Shown in pieces: positions 59,128 to 64,000 of a stretch of DNA of 64,000 bases. The translations under genes were made by a program, and so were the position numbers. Position 1 is the stretch's first letter, and each line of letters opens with the position of its first letter. The DNA is from JACCWP01 sp963785115 (GTDB taxonomy: Bacteria > Actinomycetota > Actinomycetes > Propionibacteriales > Nocardioidaceae): the NCBI GenBank assembly GCA_963785115.1, contig CAWATY010000031.1, forward strand, positions 186,001 through 250,000, given 5' to 3'. Below the pieces are notes generated by a model. That model was not told the DNA's origin and ran no database searches. It saw nothing but the letters and a program-made list of their open reading frames with translations.

Positions 59128-59742
59128 TCAGCCCGTGCGCGCGGGGAGGGTGGTCGGCTTCCACACCGGACGGCGCGACTCATATGCCTCGACGTCCGCT
59201 GCGTGCGACAACGTGATGTCGACGTCGTCGAGGCCCTCGAGCAACCGCCAGCGGGTGTAGTCGTCGACGTCGAAGGAGTCCTCGACCCGATCGGTGCCCG
59301 TACCCGCCGCCACCGTGCGCTCGACGAGGTCGACGGTGACCGGTGTGGTCGGGTCGCGGTCGATCAGCTCCCAGATCGCCGCGATCACCTTGGCGTCCAC
59401 CTGGGCGGCGAGCAGCCCGGACTTGCCGGAGTTGCCGCGGAAGATGTCGCCGAAGCGCGGTGACAGCACGACCCGGAAACCGTAGTCCAGCAGCGCCCAC
59501 ACCGCGTGCTCGCGGGACGAGCCGGTGCCGAAGTCCTGGCCGGCGACCAGGATGCTGGCACCCTTCGACTCCGGTCGGTTGAGGACGAAGGCGGGGTCGT
59601 TGCGCCAGGCCGCGAACAGACCGTCCTCGAAGCCGGTGCGGGTGACCCGCTTGAGGTACACCGCAGGGATGATCTGGTCGGTGTCCACATTGCTGCGCCG
59701 CAGTGCCACGGCGGTCCCTGTGTGCCGGGTGAAGGCATCCAC
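59128..59742 (-). CDS. leuD: 3-isopropylmalate dehydratase small subunit
   Basis: Small subunit (204 aa) of the aconitase-like isomerase in leucine synthesis. ALRRSNVDTDQIIPAVYLKR near 13-32 and VAGQDFGTGSSREHAVWALLDYGFR near 67-91 are the aconitase C-terminal-domain hallmarks. ATG 59742 is 3 nt after the leuC stop, so the two are translationally linked. Order leuC-leuD, both under the divergent IclR-type regulator, is typical of actinobacteria. Confidence 0.97.
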   Translation of the reverse strand: MDAFTRHTGTAVALRRSNVDTDQIIPAVYLKRVTRTGFEDGLFAAWRNDPAFVLNRPESKGASILVAGQDFGTGSSREHAVWALLDYGFRVVLSPRFGDIFRGNSGKSGLLAAQVDAKVIAAIWELIDRDPTTPVTVDLVERTVAAGTGTDRVEDSFDVDDYTRWRLLEGLDDVDITLSHAADVEAYESRRPVWKPTTLPARTG

Positions 59743-59745
59743 GGC

Positions 59746-61152
59746 TCAGACCTCCTGCAGGTCGGCGGGCGAGGCCAGGTGGCCGACGATCGCGGTGGCG
59801 GCGGCGACCTGGGGAGAGACCAGGTGGGTGCGTCCGCCCTTGCCCTGGCGACCCTCGAAGTTGCGGTTGGACGTGGAGGCCGCGCGCTCGCCCGGGGACA
59901 GGGTGTCCGGGTTCATGCCCAGGCACATCGAGCAGCCCGCACCGCGCCACTCGGCGCCCGCGTCCTTGAACACGACGTCGAGGCCCTCGGCCTCCGCCTC
60001 GAGCCGCACCCGGGTCGAGCCCGGCACGACGAGCATCCGGGTGCCACGCGCGACGCGACGTCCTCCCACCACCTCGGCCGCCACCCGGAGATCCTCGATG
60101 CGACCGTTGGTGCAGGAGCCGACGAACACCGTGTCGACCTCGATGTCGCGCATCGGCGTGCCAGCTGCGAGGTCCATGTACACGAGCGCCCGCTCGGCGG
60201 CGGCGCGGTCACCTTCGTCCTCGAAGTCGGCGGGGGATGGCACGTTGCCCGACAGCGGCACACCCTGACCCGGGTTGGTCCCCCAGGTGACGAACGGTGC
60301 CATCGTCGATGCGTCCAGCACGACCTCACGGTCGAAGACCGCGTCGTCGTCGGTCACCAGGTTGCGCCAGTAGTCGACGGCAGCGTCCCAGTCCGACCCC
60401 TCCGGCGCGTGCGGACGTCCCCGCAGGTAGCCGATGGTGGTCTCGTCCGGCGCGATGAGGCCGGCCTTCGCGCCCCACTCGATGGACATGTTGCAGATCG
60501 TCATCCGCGCCTCCATCGACAGCGCGCGGATCGCCTCGCCCCGGTACTCGACGATGTAGCCCTGCCCGCCCCCGGTCGTCACCTCGGCGATCAGCGTCAG
60601 GACGAGATCCTTGGCGCTGACCCCGGCGGGCAACGTGCCGTTCACGGTCACGGCCATCGTCTTCGGTCGCGACTGCGGCAGCGTCTGGGTGGCGAGCACG
60701 TGCTCGACCTCGCTGGTGCCGATGCCGAACGCCAGGGCACCGAACGCACCGTGGGTCGACGTGTGCGAGTCGCCGCAGACGACCGTCGTGCCGGGCTGGG
60801 TCAGGCCGAGCTGAGGGCCGACGACGTGCACGATCCCTTGTTCGGCGTCACCCAGCGGGTGCAGCCGTACGCCGAACTCCTCGCAGTTGCGCCGCAGCGT
60901 CTCGACCTGCGTGCGCGACACCGGGTCGGCGATCGGCTTGTCCACGTCGAGCGTCGGGATGTTGTGGTCCTCGGTGGCGATCGTGAGGTCCGGGCGTCGC
61001 ACCCCGCGGCCGGCCAGCCGCAGCCCGTCGAAGGCCTGCGGGCTGGTCACCTCGTGCACCAGATGAAGGTCGATGTAGAGCAGGTCGGGTTCCCCCTCCG
61101 CCTGCCGGACGACGTGCTCGTCCCAGACCTTCTGTGCCAGCGTGCGCCCCAT
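59746..61152 (-). CDS. leuC: 3-isopropylmalate dehydratase large subunit
   Basis: Large subunit (468 aa) with the [4Fe-4S] cluster, isomerising 2- to 3-isopropylmalate. Cluster Cys in VFVGSCTNGRI near 345 and GAGCSMCLGMN near 405-415; VVCGDSHTSTHGAFGALAFGIG near 130-151; ATEDHNIPT near 60. ATG 61152 with GGAGGTCAGG just upstream is a strong start; upstream frame is the divergent gene's shadow. Only 45 bp separate it from the IclR-type gene, so the promoter must lie in that gap or inside the regulator gene. Confidence 0.97.
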   Translation of the reverse strand: MGRTLAQKVWDEHVVRQAEGEPDLLYIDLHLVHEVTSPQAFDGLRLAGRGVRRPDLTIATEDHNIPTLDVDKPIADPVSRTQVETLRRNCEEFGVRLHPLGDAEQGIVHVVGPQLGLTQPGTTVVCGDSHTSTHGAFGALAFGIGTSEVEHVLATQTLPQSRPKTMAVTVNGTLPAGVSAKDLVLTLIAEVTTGGGQGYIVEYRGEAIRALSMEARMTICNMSIEWGAKAGLIAPDETTIGYLRGRPHAPEGSDWDAAVDYWRNLVTDDDAVFDREVVLDASTMAPFVTWGTNPGQGVPLSGNVPSPADFEDEGDRAAAERALVYMDLAAGTPMRDIEVDTVFVGSCTNGRIEDLRVAAEVVGGRRVARGTRMLVVPGSTRVRLEAEAEGLDVVFKDAGAEWRGAGCSMCLGMNPDTLSPGERAASTSNRNFEGRQGKGGRTHLVSPQVAAATAIVGHLASPADLQEV

Positions 61153-61167
61153 CCTGACCTCCTTGCA

Positions 61168-61182
61168 TCTCACGACACGAGA
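61168..61182. promoter_or_regulatory. Palindrome in the 45-bp leuC-iclR divergent gap
   Basis: TCTC-n7-GAGA (61168-61182) with a near-symmetric ACGACAC centre sits in the middle of the very short divergent gap. IclR-family NdgR/LtbR regulators bind between their gene and leuC in other actinobacteria, so this is a candidate operator. Confidence 0.4.
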
Positions 61183-61197
61183 CGGCAGTATCGCGGT

Positions 61198-61917
61198 ATG
61201 GACAACACTAGCGGAGTCGGTGTCCTCGACAAGGCCGCGCTCGTCCTGACCGCGTTGGAGGCCGGCCCGGCCACCCTGGCCGCCCTTGTGAGCCAGACCG
61301 GGCTCGCCCGGCCGACGGCGCACCGGCTGGCCGTGGCGCTCGAGCACCACCGGCTGGTGGCCCGGGACATGCAGGGCCGCTTCATCCTCGGGCCCCGGCT
61401 CGGCGAGCTGTCCGCGGCCGCCGGCGAGGACCGACTGCTGGCGACCGCCGGTCCCGTTCTGGCCCGGCTGCGCGACATCACCGGCGAGTCCGCGCAGCTG
61501 TTCCGCCGCCAGGGCGACGTCCGGGTCTGCGTCGCGGCCGTCGAGCGGCCGAGTGGGCTGCGCGACTCCGTCCCGGTGGGTTCCCAGCTGACGATGAACG
61601 CCGGCTCCGCCGCGCAGATCCTGCTCGCCTGGGAGGACCCCGAGCGGATGCACCGTGGCCTGCAGCACTCTGCCTTCTCCGCGGCGGCACTCGCCAGCGT
61701 GCGCAAGCGGGGCTGGGCGCAGAGCGTCGGCGAGCGCGAGCAGGGCGTCGCGTCGGTGTCGGGCGCGGTCCGCTCCCCCTCCGGCAAGGTCGTGGCCGCC
61801 GTGTCGGTGTCGGGGCCGCTCGAGCGCCTCACCCGACAGCCCGGTCGGCTGCACGCGCCAGCGGTGATGGCGGCTGCCGAGCGCCTGTCGCAGTCGCTGC
61901 GGCGCCCCGCCGACTGA
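61198..61917 (+). CDS. IclR-family regulator of leucine biosynthesis (NdgR/LtbR-like)
   Basis: IclR regulator of 239 aa. N-terminal helix-turn-helix VLDKAALVLTALEAG and ALVSQTGLARPTAHRLAVAL near 9-48; C-terminal effector domain with SAQLFRRQGDVRVCVAAVERP near 100-120 and GVASVSGAVRSPSGKVVAAVSVSGP near 182-206. Divergent from leuCD by 45 bp, the standard place for NdgR (Streptomyces) and LtbR (Corynebacterium). ATG 61198 is close to any promoter in that gap, so the mRNA may be leaderless. The stop codon lies inside the first unit of a 12-bp tandem repeat. Confidence 0.93.
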   Translation: MDNTSGVGVLDKAALVLTALEAGPATLAALVSQTGLARPTAHRLAVALEHHRLVARDMQGRFILGPRLGELSAAAGEDRLLATAGPVLARLRDITGESAQLFRRQGDVRVCVAAVERPSGLRDSVPVGSQLTMNAGSAAQILLAWEDPERMHRGLQHSAFSAAALASVRKRGWAQSVGEREQGVASVSGAVRSPSGKVVAAVSVSGPLERLTRQPGRLHAPAVMAAAERLSQSLRRPAD

Positions 61918-61955
61918 CACGCCGACTGACACGCCGACTGACACGCCGACTGACA
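61908..61955 (+). repeat. 12-bp tandem repeat overlapping the iclR stop
   Basis: Four exact copies of CGCCGACTGACA at 61908, 61920, 61932 and 61944. Each unit carries a TGA in the iclR frame, so changing the copy number would not lengthen the protein. It ends 18 nt before the methyltransferase start at 61974. Confidence 0.9.
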
Positions 61956-61973
61956 CACAGCCCACCAGCCGCG

Positions 61974-62768
61974 ATGACCGCCTACCTGCACGGCCACGAC
62001 GAGTCCGTCGTCAGCGGGCACCGGCAGCGGACCGCGGAGGACTGCTGCGCCTACCTGCTCCCCCGGCTCGCCGGCGACGAGGCCCTGCTGGACGTCGGGT
62101 GCGGGCCGGGAACGATCACCGCGGGACTGGGCCGCCACCTACCACGCGGCCGGGTGCTCGGCATCGACCCGGCGTCTGCAGCCGTCGCCGAGGCGCGCGA
62201 GCACGTGGCTACTGCAGGCCTCGACAACGTGACGATCGAGCAGCACGACGAGGCGTCGCTTCCGGACCAGCCGCCCTTCGACGTCGTGCACGCCCACCAG
62301 GTGCTGCAGCACGTCGACGACCCCGTCGGTCTGTTGCGACGGATGGCGGCCCGGGTACGACCCGGCGGGCTGGTGGCCGTGCGCGACGCCGACTACGACG
62401 CGATGGCGTGGTGGCCGCGCGTCCCAGCCCTCGACCGGTGGCGCGCGGTCTACCGCGAGACCGCCCGCGCGCTGGGCGCCGAGCCCGACGCCGGCCGGGT
62501 GCTGCCGGCGTGGTGTCGCCACGCCGGGCTGCGCGAGGTCGAGGCGTCGATCGGCACCTGGCTGTACGCCATGCCGGCCGACTGCAGGCGCTGGGCGAGC
62601 ATGTGGCAGGCCCGTTCCACCCGGTCGGACTTCGCCGCCCATGCCATGCGCCTCGGCCTCGCCGACCGCGACGAGCTGCAGCGGATCGCCGAGGGATGGC
62701 GGGAGTGGGGCGCCCACCCCGACGCGTGGCTGGCGGTCGTGCACGGCCAGGTGCTCGCCCGCACCTGA
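61974..62768 (+). CDS. SAM-dependent methyltransferase
   Basis: Class I methyltransferase (264 aa). Motif I ALLDVGCGPGTITAGLGRHLP near 37-57, acidic loop GRVLGIDPASAAVAEARE near 59-76, and FDVVHAHQVLQHVDDPVGLLRRM near 102-124. The C-terminal third (ADCRRWASMWQARSTRS) is typical of UbiE/Coq5-like proteins acting on small molecules. ATG 61974 opens it after the tandem repeat, 56 nt from the iclR stop, and the genes may be co-transcribed. Substrate unknown. Confidence 0.85.
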   Translation: MTAYLHGHDESVVSGHRQRTAEDCCAYLLPRLAGDEALLDVGCGPGTITAGLGRHLPRGRVLGIDPASAAVAEAREHVATAGLDNVTIEQHDEASLPDQPPFDVVHAHQVLQHVDDPVGLLRRMAARVRPGGLVAVRDADYDAMAWWPRVPALDRWRAVYRETARALGAEPDAGRVLPAWCRHAGLREVEASIGTWLYAMPADCRRWASMWQARSTRSDFAAHAMRLGLADRDELQRIAEGWREWGAHPDAWLAVVHGQVLART

Positions 62769-62783
62769 CAGGTCGGGAGAGGG

Positions 62784-63314
62784 TCAGAACAGGGCGCTGC
62801 CCTCGAGTGCAAGCAGCGCCCGCTTGCGGTCGAGCCCGCCGGCGTAGCCCGTCAAAGCACCCTTGCTCCCCACCACCCGGTGGCACGGGACCACGATGGC
62901 AATCGGGTTGGACCCGTTGGCGAGCCCCACCGCGCGGGCGCCGTGACCGGTGAGGCCGAGCCCGCCCGCGATCGCGCCGTACGTCGTCGTGGTGCCGTAG
63001 GGGATCTCCCGCAGGGCAGCCCAGACCTGCTGGCGGAAGGCCGAGCCGTGCGGTGCCAACGGCAGGTCGAAGTCGGTGCGCGTGCCCGCGAAGTACTCCG
63101 CGAGCTGGTCCCGCGCCGCCCGCAGCACCGGGTGGTCGTCGTCGCGCTCTCCCTCACGGGTGCCGTGCGGCGCGAACGCCAGGGTGGTCAGCGCGGCGTC
63201 GTCACCGTCGCCCTCGGCGACGAGCAGCAGCTCGCCGACGGGGCTGTCGGTCGTGGTCCAGTGGATGGCCCGGGTGGTGGTCACGGTGGTTCCTCGCGTC
63301 GTCGTCGTCGTCAT
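62784..63314 (-). CDS. ogt: Methylated-DNA--protein-cysteine methyltransferase
   Basis: Suicidal repair protein (176 aa) that removes methyl groups from O6-methylguanine. Acceptor Cys in IVVPCHRVVGSKG near 140-152, helix-turn-helix ALREIPYGTTTTYGAIAGGLG near 100-120, and C-terminal GYAGGLDRKRALLALEG. ATG 63314 has AAGGAA with 6-nt spacing, and overlaps the alkA stop (ATGA). It carries a short Thr-rich N-terminus (TTTTTRGTTVTTTRA). Coupled to alkA, the two form an alkylation-repair unit. Confidence 0.95.
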   Translation of the reverse strand: MTTTTTRGTTVTTTRAIHWTTTDSPVGELLLVAEGDGDDAALTTLAFAPHGTREGERDDDHPVLRAARDQLAEYFAGTRTDFDLPLAPHGSAFRQQVWAALREIPYGTTTTYGAIAGGLGLTGHGARAVGLANGSNPIAIVVPCHRVVGSKGALTGYAGGLDRKRALLALEGSALF

Positions 63315-64000
63315 GATCGTTCCTTCGTCTCGTCGGGCCAACGTGCGTCCAGCACGCGGTGCCACAGGTGCACACAGGCGTACGAGCCCCACGGCTGCCA
63401 CCCGCGGGCACGTTCGCGGAGCGCGGCCGCGGCAGTGCGGCCGCGCAGGTCGAGCGCGGCGTGCAGGCCGACGTCGGTGTCGAGCACGACGTCGGGGTCG
63501 CCGAGGGCGCGCATCGCGACGTAGCCCGCCGTCCACGGACCCACACCGGGCAGCGCGAGCAAGGCGGCCCGCACGTCGTCGCGCGGGGCACTGCGGTCGA
63601 GGACGACCGTGCCGTCGGCCACTGCCTCGGCCAGCGCGACCAGCGTGCGGCCGCGCGACGCCGGGCCGGTGACCACCTCGGGGCCGGCCGCGGCGACCGC
63701 ATCCGGTGTCGGGAAGACGTGGGTGAGGCCGCCGGACGGCGTCGGCAGTGGGTCACCAACTGCGTCGACGACGCGGGCGGTGATCGTACGTGCGGCGAGG
63801 AGGCTCACCTGCTGACCGAGGACGGCACGGGCGGCGAGCTCGAACCCGTCGGGGTGACCGGGCACCCGCAGCCCCGGGTGGCGACGCACCGACGACGCCA
63901 GGTCGGCGTCGAGCGCGAGCACCTCGTCGACCGCGACGGGGTCGGCGTCGAGGTCGGCCAGCCGCCGGCAGCGCTCGACCGCGGCGCCGACGTCGCGCAG
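63311..64000 (-). CDS. alkA: DNA-3-methyladenine glycosylase AlkA type, 5' end cut by window edge
   Basis: HhH-GPD-family glycosylase removing alkylated bases. In-frame coding continues without a break to the right edge (VERCRRLADLDADPVAVDEVL), so the start lies beyond 64000. Seen: AARAVLGQQVSLLAARTITA (HhH-GPD N-part), LLALPGVGPWTAGYVAMRAL (the helix-hairpin-helix), catalytic Asp in VLDTDVGLHAAL and WQPWGSYACVHLWH at the end. The missing N-part could add an Ada regulator domain, as in actinobacterial Ada-AlkA fusions; this cannot be checked here. Stop overlaps the ogt start. Confidence 0.9.
   Translation of the reverse strand: MRDVGAAVERCRRLADLDADPVAVDEVLALDADLASSVRRHPGLRVPGHPDGFELAARAVLGQQVSLLAARTITARVVDAVGDPLPTPSGGLTHVFPTPDAVAAAGPEVVTGPASRGRTLVALAEAVADGTVVLDRSAPRDDVRAALLALPGVGPWTAGYVAMRALGDPDVVLDTDVGLHAALDLRGRTAAAALRERARGWQPWGSYACVHLWHRVLDARWPDETKERS

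Noticed and set aside
59506..61197. Long upstream extension of the iclR frame antisense to leuC
   Set aside because: Overlaps leuC on the opposite strand and has shadow composition; the IclR fold starts only at 61198.
1..64000. Search for defence islands, prophage, IS elements or secondary-metabolite genes
   Set aside because: No integrase other than XerC, no transposase, restriction, toxin-antitoxin or synthase genes were recognised.

Overview
The window is a high-GC, gene-dense chromosomal segment of an actinobacterium. The evidence is the dominance of G/C in third codon positions, frequent GTG starts, back-to-back genes with 4-nt GTGA/ATGA overlaps, and a block of housekeeping genes in the order I know from Mycobacterium tuberculosis (frr-pyrH-tsf-rpsB, an M23 peptidase, xerC-dprA-comM-yraN, a DUF2469 gene, rnhB-lepB-rplS-trmD-rimM-khpA-rpsP, ffh, glnD-glnK-amtB, ftsY, smc, mutM-rnc-rpmF-DUF177-sepIVA). 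A perfect two-box GlnR-type operator in front of amtB, a cofC gene for coenzyme F420 and an HU protein with a long Lys/Ala tail fit this. The protein set looks like Nocardioidaceae (Nocardioides-like), but genus is an inference. No tRNA, rRNA, CRISPR array, insertion sequence, prophage or biosynthetic cluster was seen.

Left end (1-9.9 kb): an amine-use locus. An aldehyde dehydrogenase, a Tat-type polyamine-binding protein and the ATPase of the transporter (running off the left edge) form one operon. It is divergent from an Lrp/AsnC regulator coupled to a PuuB-like FAD amine oxidase, with repeats between them that could be the regulator's operator. A propionyl-CoA-type synthetase, a RIO-family kinase with an inverted repeat over its translation start, and an unrecognised secreted protein follow.

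Middle (9.9-49 kb): mostly minus-strand housekeeping genes for translation (rlmN, frr, tsf, rpsB, rplS, rpsP, rpmF, rsmD, trmD, rimM), nucleotide and lipid precursors (pyrH, cdsA, coaD), secretion and membrane targeting (lepB, ffh, ftsY), nitrogen sensing (amtB-glnK-glnD), chromosome maintenance (xerC, smc, mutM, recG) and cell division (sepIVA). Two places carry apparent frameshifts. The rpsP tail loses one base in a 24-nt repeat and then reads through into khpA. A secreted LVIVD-type beta-propeller gene is broken into three frames.

Right end (49-64 kb): a FakA/DAK-type protein, rpmB, thiL, a stand-alone Lrp sensor domain, ddl-(PLP lyase)-gpsA-plsC, cofC, the HU gene, a compositionally different acetyltransferase, the leuCD operon divergent from its likely IclR-type regulator across only 45 bp, a methyltransferase, and an ogt-alkA alkylation-repair pair cut by the right edge.

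The non-coding highlights are a structured hairpin repeat found twice (about 29.35 and 52.6 kb), the GlnR operator, the RIO leader inverted repeat and a 12-bp tandem repeat that overlaps the iclR stop codon. I found no clear, wholly new multi-gene system. The most unusual signals are the rpsP-khpA frame anomaly and the hairpin repeat family.
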